From the NCBI GenBank assembly GCA_041905595.1, contig JAYRKT010000010.1, positions 60,500 through 124,499 on the forward strand: DNA of 64,000 bases, written 5' to 3'. The position numbers were made by a program, and so were the translations under genes. The DNA comes from Aliitabrizicola sp041905595. Lineage in GTDB: Bacteria > Pseudomonadota > Alphaproteobacteria > Rhodobacterales > Rhodobacteraceae. The notes beneath the pieces were generated by a model. It was not told the DNA's origin, searched no databases, and saw only the letters and a program-made list of their open reading frames with translations. Numbering within the stretch: position 1 is the first letter of the stretch; every line of letters begins with the position of its first letter. This document shows positions 43,419 through 51,339 of this stretch, piece after piece.

Positions 43419-44662
43419 GGGATAAGAACCGCCCTGAAGTCGTTGACATTGGTCAGGGTCGGCCCGGTCTTCACCAGATCGCCGATCCTGTCGAACAGGC
43501 TGTAGCTGTCATGCGCGGCCAGCACGGCACGCGGATCAAGTCCGGCAGCACGGGCGCGGGCCAGCGTATCGGGAGTAATGATCGCCCCCGCCGCATCTTC
43601 ACTGCCGTCAATGCCGTCGGTGTCGCCTGAGAGAGCGTGGATGCCTGGCTGGCCGTCCAAGGCGACTGCGAGCGCAAGCAGGAACTCGGTGTTCCGTCCA
43701 CCCTTGCCCGGTTTGGCCGCGCCGATGGACACGGTGGTCTCGCCTCCAGACAGCAGCACCGCCGGACCTGTGACCGGAAGGCCGTGCAGGGCAGCGCTGC
43801 GGGCGATGCCCGCCATGACCTGACCGGCGGCAGCGGCCTCACCCTCGATGGCATCGCCCAGGATCAGGGGCGTCACACCCGCCGCCTTTGCAATCTCCGC
43901 AGCCGCTTGGAGCGCCAAAAGCGGCGTGGAGATCATGCGATAGTCTGCCTCAAACGCTGGCAAGGGCTCGGGCGCTTCCAGCAACAAGCGCCGTGCGGCC
44001 TCAGGCAAATCAGGACCAAGCATTTGAGCCACATCGGACAGATCTGCGTCGGCCTCGGGGTCATGGACCGTCGGTCCCGAAGCAATGGCCAAGGGGTCGT
44101 CGCCGGGCACATCGGAAATCGCCAGTGTCACCAGTTTCGCCGGTGCTGCCGCCAAGGCCAGTCGCCCGCCCTTGATGGCGGACAACCTGCGCCGCACCCG
44201 GTTCATCATCGAGATCGGCGCCCCGGAGGCCAGGAGCAGCTTGTTGACCTGCATCTTGTCTGCCAGCGTGAGGCCCGGTGCCGGCGCCGTCATCAGCGCC
44301 GAGCCGCCACCCGAGATCAGCGCCAACACCAGATCGTCGGGACCAAGCCCCCGCACCGCCGCAAGGATCCGTTGCGCGGCATCTGCCCCCGCCTGGTCGG
44401 GGACAGGATGGGAGGCCTCGATGACCTCAATGTTCCGCGTTGGAACCGCGTGGCCGTAGCGGGTGACAACCACGCCGGTCACATCAGACCATTCCGCCTC
44501 GACCGCGCGGGCCATGGCGGCGGCGGACTTGCCCGCCCCCACCACGACGACCCGGCCACGGGGACGTTCAGGGAGATGGCGCGCGACCGTCTTCGCCGGA
44601 TCGGCGCTGTCTACCGCAGCGCCGAACAGGCGCTTGAGCAGCTCTTGGGGGTCGTGCGCCAT
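43415..44662 (-). CDS. ttuD: Glycerate 2-kinase (MOFRL family; TtuD/GckA-like)
   Basis: The 415-residue protein belongs to the glycerate 2-kinase family, historically annotated as hydroxypyruvate reductase TtuD. It has VVVGAGKSAAAMARAVE, ALISGGGSALMTAPAPGLTL, LSGGETTVSIGAAKPGKGGR and the C-terminal MOFRL block ending HDSYSLFDRIGDLVKTGPT. It phosphorylates D-glycerate to 2-phosphoglycerate, which is exactly the substrate of the enolase two genes downstream. It overlaps pyruvate kinase by 4 bases and follows the tartrate dehydrogenase by 8 bases. Confidence 0.9.
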   Translation of the reverse strand: MAHDPQELLKRLFGAAVDSADPAKTVARHLPERPRGRVVVVGAGKSAAAMARAVEAEWSDVTGVVVTRYGHAVPTRNIEVIEASHPVPDQAGADAAQRILAAVRGLGPDDLVLALISGGGSALMTAPAPGLTLADKMQVNKLLLASGAPISMMNRVRRRLSAIKGGRLALAAAPAKLVTLAISDVPGDDPLAIASGPTVHDPEADADLSDVAQMLGPDLPEAARRLLLEAPEPLPAFEADYRMISTPLLALQAAAEIAKAAGVTPLILGDAIEGEAAAAGQVMAGIARSAALHGLPVTGPAVLLSGGETTVSIGAAKPGKGGRNTEFLLALAVALDGQPGIHALSGDTDGIDGSEDAAGAIITPDTLARARAAGLDPRAVLAAHDSYSLFDRIGDLVKTGPTLTNVNDFRAVLIP

Positions 44663-44670
44663 CGTCAGCC

Positions 44671-45783
44671 TCAGATGTTGGCGCCGCGGATCGCGTTGCA
44701 GACCGCGTCCGTGACTTGCTGGGTATTGGCCGTGCCACCCACATCCGGGGTCATGACGCCATCGGCGCAGACCTGCTCGACCGCGGTCATCAGGCGCTTG
44801 GCGGCGTCAGCCTCGCCCAGGTGCTCCAGCATCTGCGCGGCGGTCCAGAAGGTCGCGACCGGGTTGGCGATGCCCTTTCCGGTGATGTCGAAGGCAGACC
44901 CATGGATCGGCTCGAACATCGAGGGGAAGCGGCGCTCGGGGTCGATGTTGCCGGTGGGCGCAACGCCCAGGGAGCCTGCCAATGCGCCTGCCAGGTCCGA
45001 CAGGATGTCGGCGTGCAGGTTGGTGGCAACGATGGTGTCAAGGCTCTGCGGGCTCTTGACCATGCGCACGGTCATGGCGTCGACCAGCATCTTGTCCCAG
45101 GTGACGTCCGGAAACTCCTTCGAGACCTCGGCCGCAATCTCGTCCCACATCACCATGCCATGGCGCTGCGCATTGGACTTGGTTACCACCGTCAGCAGCT
45201 TACGTGGCCGCGACTGCGCCAGCTTGAAGGCATAGCGCATGATCCGGGTGACACCGACGCGGGTGAAGATCGCGACCTCAGTGCCGACCTCTTCGGGGAA
45301 GCCCTTGTGGGCGCGGCCGCCATGACCGGAATACTCGCCCTCCGAGTTTTCGCGCACGATCACCCAGTCCAGGTCGCCGGGTCCGACATCCGCCAGCGGT
45401 GACTGGATGCCCGGCAGGATCTTCGTGGGCCGAACATTGGCATACTGGTCGAAGCCCTGGCAGATCGGCAGGCGCAGACCCCACAGGGTGATATGATCGG
45501 GCACATCAGGAGCACCCACGGCGCCGAAGAAGATGGCATCAAAAGCCTTCAGTTGCTCGGGTCCGTCCTCTGGCATCAGCGCGCCGGTCTTCTTGTAGCG
45601 GTCCGAGCCCCAGTCGAAATGGGTGACATCGAAGGCGAACTTGCCGTCACGCTTGGCCAGGGCTTCCAGAGCCTGCAGGCCTGCGGCGATCACTTCCGGG
45701 CCGATCCCGTCTGCAGGAATGGCGGCGATGCGGTAGGTGCGGGTGTCAGCGGACATGTTGGAGGCTTTCTGTGCAATGGTCAT
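44671..45783 (-). CDS. ttuC: Tartrate dehydrogenase / D-malate dehydrogenase (decarboxylating), TtuC-like
   Basis: The 370-residue enzyme is an NAD-dependent beta-decarboxylating dehydrogenase of the isopropylmalate/tartrate group. It has VVRENSEGEYSGHGGRAH (substrate loop), the Lys of VVTKSNAQRHGMVMWDE, NLHADILSDLAGALAGSLG (metal Asp residues) and FEPIHGSAFDITGKGIANP. The family converts meso-tartrate to D-glycerate and D-malate to pyruvate. The first ATG has AAGG upstream and lies 3 bases after the transporter stop. Gene order matches ttuB-C-D-E. Confidence 0.9.
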   Translation of the reverse strand: MTIAQKASNMSADTRTYRIAAIPADGIGPEVIAAGLQALEALAKRDGKFAFDVTHFDWGSDRYKKTGALMPEDGPEQLKAFDAIFFGAVGAPDVPDHITLWGLRLPICQGFDQYANVRPTKILPGIQSPLADVGPGDLDWVIVRENSEGEYSGHGGRAHKGFPEEVGTEVAIFTRVGVTRIMRYAFKLAQSRPRKLLTVVTKSNAQRHGMVMWDEIAAEVSKEFPDVTWDKMLVDAMTVRMVKSPQSLDTIVATNLHADILSDLAGALAGSLGVAPTGNIDPERRFPSMFEPIHGSAFDITGKGIANPVATFWTAAQMLEHLGEADAAKRLMTAVEQVCADGVMTPDVGGTANTQQVTDAVCNAIRGANI

Positions 45784-45786
45784 GGC

Positions 45787-47100
45787 TCAGCCTTTTTGAA
45801 TGGCGGTGGAGGTAGGAGCAGGAACGTCTTTGCGTGCCGTGCCTGCAATGATCAGGGTGACGATGGCCGACAGGACGAGAAGGCTGGCGACGAAGTAGAG
45901 GCCCCACTCGAAGCTTCCCGTGCTTTCCTTGATCAGGCCGATAGCATAGGGACCCACAAACCCACCGAGGTTCCCAAGCGAGTTGATCGTGGCAATGCCG
46001 GTTGCGGCAGCCGATCCCGACAGGAACATGGTGGGCATAGACCACAGTGGCGGCTTGGCGGCACTGACGCCGGCATTCACCAGCACCAGAGCCAGCACGA
46101 CCGCGACCAGAGACACAGCAAAGCCTGCAAAGAACAACCCGAGGCCAGCAGCCAGGCAGGCGAGCGTCACATGCCAGGTGCGTTCGCCGGTGCGGTCAGA
46201 GTGGCGCGACCAGGTATACATGGCGATGACGGCGAAGATCGGCGGGATGGCGTTGACAAGGCCGGTCTGGAACGAGGTCAGGCCAAGTGCATTCAGCATT
46301 TGCGGCGCCCAGATCCCCAGCGTGTAGAGGCCAGCGGACGTCCCGAAGTAGACCAGCGACAGCGCCAGCACACGGGGGTCGGTCATGCCCTTCAGGATCG
46401 AGTGGCTGGCCCCGGCCTTGTCCTTGGCCGCACGTTCGGCATTCATGGTGCCGGACAGCCATTCGCGCTCCTCAGGCTCCAGCCATTTGGCCTTTTCCGG
46501 GCGGTCGGTCATGTAGAACAGGACGACGACACCCAGAATCAGGGCCGGGATTGCCTCCAGCACAAACATCCACTGCCAGCCGTGCCAGCCCGCAAGACCG
46601 TCCATCTCAAGCAGCGCGCCCGAGATTGGCGAACCGAGCGCAACTGAGATTGGCGCGGCAGCCATGAAGAGTGCTGTTACCTGAGCGCGGCTCTTCGCCG
46701 GGAACCAGTAGCTGAGATAAAGGATGATCCCCGGGAAGAACCCGGCCTCAGCGGCGCCCAGCAGAAAGCGCAGAATATAGAAGCTGGTCGGCCCTTGGAC
46801 GAAAGCCATGGCCCCCGAGATCAGCCCCCAGGTGATCATCACCCGTGCGATCCACAGTCGAGCACCAAACTTTTCCAAGGCCAGGTTCGAGGGCACTTCG
46901 AACAGGAAGTAGCCGATGAAGAACAGGCCCGCCCCGAAGCCGAAGATTGAGGGCGACAGGCCCACGTCCTCGTTCATGTGGATGGCGGCAAAGCCTACAT
47001 TCACGCGATCAAGGAACGCGATGAAGTAGAGCAGCATGATGAAGGGAATAATACGCCATGAGATCTTTCTCATGACGCGCTTTTCGAGCGCATCGCTCAT
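45787..47100 (-). CDS. ttuB: MFS transporter, anion:cation symporter type (TtuB-like tartrate transporter)
   Basis: The protein of about 437 residues has 12 hydrophobic segments and the anion:cation symporter (phthalate/tartrate/glucarate) pattern: FIAFLDRVNVGFAA in segment 1, FFIGYFLFEVPSNLALEKFG between segments 2 and 3 and EAGFFPGIILYLSYWFP in segment 4. The ATG at 47100 has GGGAGG upstream; a longer reading lacks a ribosome site. It is the first gene of the operon and is divergent from a LysR gene, as ttuB and ttuA are in Agrobacterium vitis. With tctA broken, it is the only intact candidate importer for tartrate here. Confidence 0.9.
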   Translation of the reverse strand: MSDALEKRVMRKISWRIIPFIMLLYFIAFLDRVNVGFAAIHMNEDVGLSPSIFGFGAGLFFIGYFLFEVPSNLALEKFGARLWIARVMITWGLISGAMAFVQGPTSFYILRFLLGAAEAGFFPGIILYLSYWFPAKSRAQVTALFMAAAPISVALGSPISGALLEMDGLAGWHGWQWMFVLEAIPALILGVVVLFYMTDRPEKAKWLEPEEREWLSGTMNAERAAKDKAGASHSILKGMTDPRVLALSLVYFGTSAGLYTLGIWAPQMLNALGLTSFQTGLVNAIPPIFAVIAMYTWSRHSDRTGERTWHVTLACLAAGLGLFFAGFAVSLVAVVLALVLVNAGVSAAKPPLWSMPTMFLSGSAAATGIATINSLGNLGGFVGPYAIGLIKESTGSFEWGLYFVASLLVLSAIVTLIIAGTARKDVPAPTSTAIQKG

Positions 47101-47189
47101 GTGATCCTCCCGGATATGGAAAGCGCTCTCCTCAGCGCTCCTGAAAAATACCAAACCGGCCGGTCTTCCCTCAATCGTTCAAGAACTGT

Positions 47190-47204
47190 ATACTGAAATG
47201 ATAT
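47190..47204. promoter_or_regulatory. Possible LysR-type box between ttuA and ttuB
   Basis: A short AT-rich dyad (ATA-N9-TAT, containing a T-N11-A spacing) lies in the 142-base gap between the divergent regulator and operon. A direct repeat, GGTGGCATCA (47210-47219) and GGTGGTATCA (47234-47243), is also in the gap. Both are candidates for regulator binding; neither is strong. Confidence 0.3.
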
Positions 47205-47242
47205 AATCTGGTGGCATCACGTGGAGATAACTCGGTGGTATC

Positions 47243-48160
47243 ATGGATTTGAAGCAGTTGCGTTGCGCCGTTGCAGTGGCCGACGAGATGCATTTCGGCC
47301 GTGCAGCTGCCCGATTGGAGATGATGCCCGCCGCTTTAGGGCGTTCTGTCAGACAGCTTGAAGACGGCTTGGGTGTGCAGATCTTCGAGCGCACCACGCG
47401 TTCAGTGATCATCACCTCCGAAGGATTGCGGGTTCTAAAAGAGGCCCGTGCCCTACTGGACCAAGCGGACGCTGCAGAGACCCGTTGGCGCAAGCTGGGC
47501 CGCAAGAGCGGTCAGGTGCTGCGGCTTGGCGCAATTGATACGGCCGCCAGCGTGCTTGTTCCGCGGCTGTTGCAGGCTGTCCATGCCGTTCATCCGGACC
47601 TGCGCATCCAGCTGGCCGAGGAACGCTCCATCAAGCTGATCCCTCGGCTTCTGGCCGGCAATTTGGACCTGGCCCTGGTCAGGCCGGGCCTGAAGCCCTT
47701 CCACCGCCGCCTGCGCGGGCATCTGCTGCTCCACGAAAGTCCGGTCGTGGTTCTGCCGCCTGGTCACTCCCTAGCCGGTCGGGAGAGCGTCAGGGTCCAG
47801 GAACTGGCTGATACGCCGCTGATCGTGCCGGACCGGCGGTCGCGTCCGCACAGCCATGACCTGGTCCTGGCCTTGTTCGAACAGGAGGGCATTGAGCCGC
47901 ACATCATCCAGAACGCCGATGAAAAGCAGACCATGCTGAACATGGTGGCGGCAGGGATCGGGGCTGCCATCGTGCCGCGCTGGTGGTCAGGACTGGTGCC
48001 GCGTGGCGCGCATGTCTGCGGGCTGGAGATCAGCAACGATAATTCCCGCGCCAAGTTGCCACTTCATGTCGTTTGGCCTCGCGACGTGCGCGATCCTTCA
48101 CGCGATGCCGTGGTCGAGGTCTTGCTGTCGCTTACCGAAGAGCTTTCGGCCCTGGCTTGA
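47243..48160 (+). CDS. ttuA: LysR-family regulator of the tartrate operon (TtuA-like)
   Basis: The 305-residue protein has an N-terminal LysR HTH (MDLKQLRCAVAVADEMHFGR, MPAALGRSVRQLEDGLGVQIFERT) and a LysR effector domain (LRLGAIDTAASVLVPRLLQAV, DLALVRPG, LNMVAAGIGAAIVP). It is divergent from the MFS gene across 142 bases and is thus the likely activator of the ttuB-C-D-E-eno-tctCBA operon in response to tartrate or a related dicarboxylate. No other regulator lies near the operon. Confidence 0.87.
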   Translation: MDLKQLRCAVAVADEMHFGRAAARLEMMPAALGRSVRQLEDGLGVQIFERTTRSVIITSEGLRVLKEARALLDQADAAETRWRKLGRKSGQVLRLGAIDTAASVLVPRLLQAVHAVHPDLRIQLAEERSIKLIPRLLAGNLDLALVRPGLKPFHRRLRGHLLLHESPVVVLPPGHSLAGRESVRVQELADTPLIVPDRRSRPHSHDLVLALFEQEGIEPHIIQNADEKQTMLNMVAAGIGAAIVPRWWSGLVPRGAHVCGLEISNDNSRAKLPLHVVWPRDVRDPSRDAVVEVLLSLTEELSALA

Positions 48161-48585
48161 TCAGGGCGAGAAGTGCCTTTCTGGACAGGACGAGCGGAGC
48201 GCATGCCATCTCCCACCAATAGGCTATCAATGATCTCTCGCTACTTCGACAGTCTGGTTTAGCGATGCTGCTAGGCAGCGTCCTACTGCGGAGGAGCGGC
48301 GGGTTTGGGGCATCGTATGTCGCTGCACCTGCGAACATCTCTGTCTCGCTGCGCTCTTTCCAAATGTCGCTTAAGGACTCAGCGCGACGTGCTGCTGCGC
48401 GGCATAACATTGCGATATGCACACACGGGCGATTACGTGACCGGCTATCGTGCTGCGCTCTCCAAGGTCGCAATTCATGCTCGCTTGAGCAACGCAAGGT
48501 GAGTGAGGGACGGGCCGCGAGGCTGCCACGCTGAGCGATGCAGACCATCTCTTGAAAAACCCAACAGGCTAGGTTAGCTTATCTG
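48161..48585. other. Stretch without a recognised gene
   Basis: About 425 bases follow the LysR gene. The longest frame (48265-48534, +) has no domain or ribosome site that I recognise. The promoter of the DUF4160/DUF2442 pair must be at its right end. Confidence 0.45.
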
Positions 48586-48825
48586 ATGGTTACGATTCAT
48601 CGTGCACATGGCTTGCGCATCATCATCTTTACGGACGATCACGAGCCAGCTCATGTGCATGTGTTCGGGGACGGTCAGGCCAAGGTCAATCTTGTTGGAA
48701 CTGACGGTGCCCCGGTCCTTGTCTGGGCCGAAGGCATGAAGGCGAACGATCTGCGTCGCGCCATGCAGATTGTCCGTGACGAGCAGGCGCAGTTTCTTGC
48801 CAGATGTAGGGAAATCCATGGCTGA
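48586..48825 (+). CDS. DUF4160-family small protein
   Basis: The 79-residue protein shows the DUF4160 pattern: IHRAHGLRIIIFTDDHEPAH followed by VHV and an acidic/aliphatic strand, then a C-terminal helix (RRAMQIVRDEQAQFLARCREI). It overlaps the following DUF2442 gene by 8 bases. The two families are often found together as a compact bicistron and have been suspected to be a toxin-antitoxin module. Molecular function is unknown. Confidence 0.82.
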   Translation: MVTIHRAHGLRIIIFTDDHEPAHVHVFGDGQAKVNLVGTDGAPVLVWAEGMKANDLRRAMQIVRDEQAQFLARCREIHG

Positions 48826-49219
48826 CCTGACAGACGCCGAAATTGACGCTGCTCTCGAACGTGGTCGCATCGCGCAGCAAACCGAGCCCCGTGCGGCGTC
48901 AGCGCGCTATGATCGAAAAAGTGGACGGATCATCGTTGAACTGACAAACGGCTGCACCTTTGCCTTCCCGCCCCATATGGCACAGGGGTTGGAGACGGCC
49001 AAGGATGACGAGCTTGCCTCAGTCGAGATCCTTGGCGCAGGTTATGGGCTGCACTGGGAGGCACTCGACGCAGACCTTTCCGTGCCAGGTCTGCTTGCCG
49101 GGCTGTTTGGAACAAGGGCCTACATGGCTCGCCGGGCAGGACAGGCCACATCCCCCGCCAAGGCAGCGGCAGCACGGGCCAATGGTGCCAAGGGCGGCAG
49201 GCCGCGCAAACACGGGTAA
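48818..49219 (+). CDS. DUF2442-family protein, partner of DUF4160
   Basis: The 133-residue protein has the DUF2442 core (SGRIIVELTNGCTFAFPPHM then LGAGYGLHWEALDADLSVPG and a LLAGLFG stretch) and a basic tail KGGRPRKHG with an AT-hook-like GRPRK, suggesting DNA binding. Such a tail would suit an antitoxin/autorepressor role. The ATG at 48818 lies inside the end of the DUF4160 gene, so translation is coupled. Confidence 0.82.
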   Translation: MADLTDAEIDAALERGRIAQQTEPRAASARYDRKSGRIIVELTNGCTFAFPPHMAQGLETAKDDELASVEILGAGYGLHWEALDADLSVPGLLAGLFGTRAYMARRAGQATSPAKAAAARANGAKGGRPRKHG

Positions 49220-49419
49220 CGGTCGCGTTGATCGAAGGCCTTCTCAGAAGCCGCAGCCGGACAAATCGCGCCATCGTCACACGGTCTGGGGCAAACAGCT
49301 GCCAACGAACTGGCATCAGAGCGTAGAGCAGGAGCAAAGCGGTCACAGATAGCGTGATATTATCAGGTCCGTCGGATCATGCGAAGTCAGGGCGGGGCTG
49401 GAGGACAGGAGGTAACACC

Positions 49420-50053
49420 ATGTCCATCGATCTTCTCCCTGTGCTCCGTCCTGAACGTCCCGCCTGGAACAAGGGGCGCATCATCGGCCAGAAACGCCCT
49501 CTGCTGCCAAAAACATGTCTGGTCGATCCGGGTCCGCCTGGAGATGGCGGACAACCGACGCGATCTGGCATTGTTCAACATGGCCGTCGACAGCAAGCTT
49601 CGAGGCTGCGACTTGGTCTGCCTGAAGGTCCAGGACGTTTTTGCTGCCGGACGGGTCAAGGAGCGCGCCTCCGTCACCCAGAGCAAGACCGGAAAGCCTG
49701 TCCGCTTCGAGATCACCGAAACGACACGCCAATCGCTTGAACGCTGGATTGCAGATCCGCAGATGCTTGGACTGGAATATCTCTGGCCCAGCCGCCTCCA
49801 CCACAGTGCGCATCTGTCGACGCGGCAGTATGCGCGCATCCTGCGCGAATGGGTCTTGTCGATAGGTCTTGAGCCGAGCGCCTATGGCACGCATTCGATG
49901 CGCCGGACAAAGGTGGCACAGATCTACAAGAAGACGGGCAACCTGCGGGCCGTCCAACTGCTGCTTGGCCACACCAAGATGGACAGCACTGTCAGGTATC
50001 TTGGTGTTGATCTCGACGATGCCTTGACCCTGTCAGAGGGAATAGATCTGTAG
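49420..50053 (+). pseudogene. Tyrosine recombinase (solo integrase), frameshifted
   Basis: A strong AGGAGG leads to ATG 49420 and the N-terminal frame MSIDLLPVLRPERPAWNKGR followed by IIGQKRPLLPK. At the A5 run 49509-49513 one extra A throws it out of frame. The next frame continues the same protein (KHVWSIRVRLEMADNRRDLA, then LRGCDLVCLKVQD, the GTHSMRRTK box with H-x-x-R, LLGHTKMDSTVRYLG with the last His and the Tyr nucleophile) to a stop at 50053. The restored protein of about 210 residues has all catalytic positions but no N-terminal SAM-like domain, as in short solo integrases. The shift could be a real mutation or a base-calling error in the A run. Confidence 0.83.
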
Positions 50054-50302
50054 TCCAGAAGCCGGCCGACAGATTTCCTGGCGGCCGGCCCGTTGCCGAC
50101 CTTTGCTTTGCCGACTAACGCCGCAGCGCGGCATCATCAGACCGGACTTTCGCTGCGCCTGCATGGGTTCCGAAACATCGAACTCGCACAACGCGGGACA
50201 ACGAGGTCATGCAATCGCGCACAAAAGAGAAAAACCTAATCGGGATCACATTGGACATTCCTGCCAATATTGCACGATTTTCGGAAAGGTCGCGCGAGCC
50301 TC
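50054..50302. other. Intergenic stretch
   Basis: About 250 bases between the integrase stop and the AraC gene end. GC falls here and no gene, repeat or clear terminator was recognised. Confidence 0.4.
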
Positions 50303-51226
50303 CTATGTCTGCGGGCTTTGGCGGACGGACCGACCTCGCTTTGGCACAGATTTCAGCTCCTGCCCCCTGATTGCGGTCCGGAACGCCGTTGGCGTCATGT
50401 TGCGGGCATTGCGAAAGCGTCGCGCGAAGTCGGCGGCATCGGAGAAACCGCACTCGGTTGCGATCAGGCCCACGGGGCTGTCGGTCTGCATCAGCATTTG
50501 GCACGCCCGGCCAAGCCGCAGTTGCAGCACATAGGCGCTGATGGACATGCGGGCGCTGCGCTTGAAGATCCGTTGCAGCTGACTTTCGGTCAGATGCACA
50601 AGATCACACAGCGGGGCCAGCCGCACCGGTTCATCGTAATGGGCATGCAAATGGTCCAGCACCTTCTGCATCCGCGCCCGGTCGCGCGGCATCTCGCTGA
50701 CGGTAACCTCTCCGCTGGCCAGCGGCACTCGGTCAGTAGATCCTGACAAGGTCGCAAGGATGGATTGGAAGGCAATCACCTGATCCACGCTGTCAATCTG
50801 ACCCAGTTGCAGGATCCGGTCTCGCAGTTGCGCCGACGTTTGTGCGCCGAACCGCAATCCACGCCGGGCCTGCGCAAGCAGCGGCGTGACGGGCGAAAGC
50901 TCTGGCACCAGACCGATCAGGCTGGTGATCCAGTCACTGGTGAACCAGCACACAATGGCGCGATGGTCGCCGGCAATCTCGATCAGGTTTTGGGATTGAA
51001 ACGCGTGCGGCAGATTGGGGGCGATCAGGACAAGATCGCCATCGTTGTAGGGCCCGACATGATCTCCCACAAAGCACAATCCGCGGCTGTTCACCGTAAG
51101 GGTCAGCTCGAATTCCGGATGGTAATGCCAGTTGAACGGAAACTCTGGCAGGCGGCGGTCGAAGACATGCAGGGACCGGTCCGGCGGGATGGCAACGGTC
51201 TCGAAGTAGGGTGGCGATATGGGCAT
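50303..51226 (-). CDS. AraC-family transcriptional regulator
   Basis: The 307-residue protein has an N-terminal cupin-type ligand domain (FNWHYHPEFELTLTVNSRGL, GDLVLIAPNLPHAF) and a C-terminal double HTH (LAPLCDLVHLTESQLQRIFK, SPVGLIATECGFSDAADFAR then RFRNARNMTPTAFR). The Met at 51226 starts the conserved region; the reading extends 13 codons further without a better start. It is divergent from a GMC oxidoreductase and AroE-like pair 113 bases away and probably controls them. Confidence 0.87.
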   Translation of the reverse strand: MPISPPYFETVAIPPDRSLHVFDRRLPEFPFNWHYHPEFELTLTVNSRGLCFVGDHVGPYNDGDLVLIAPNLPHAFQSQNLIEIAGDHRAIVCWFTSDWITSLIGLVPELSPVTPLLAQARRGLRFGAQTSAQLRDRILQLGQIDSVDQVIAFQSILATLSGSTDRVPLASGEVTVSEMPRDRARMQKVLDHLHAHYDEPVRLAPLCDLVHLTESQLQRIFKRSARMSISAYVLQLRLGRACQMLMQTDSPVGLIATECGFSDAADFARRFRNARNMTPTAFRTAIRGQELKSVPKRGRSVRQSPQT

Positions 51227-51339
51227 TACATTCAACTGTAGCGCTGAGATGCGGCAATCATACAAGGATATGCGGCAATAGGGAATGGTGCGCGCGGTGA
51301 AGGCTTGGCATCTGTGAAGCGGACACCGGGGAGGACGTG

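Noticed and set aside
43637..45235. 532-codon open frame on +
   Set aside because: Antisense to the glycerate kinase and tartrate dehydrogenase genes, which are well supported.
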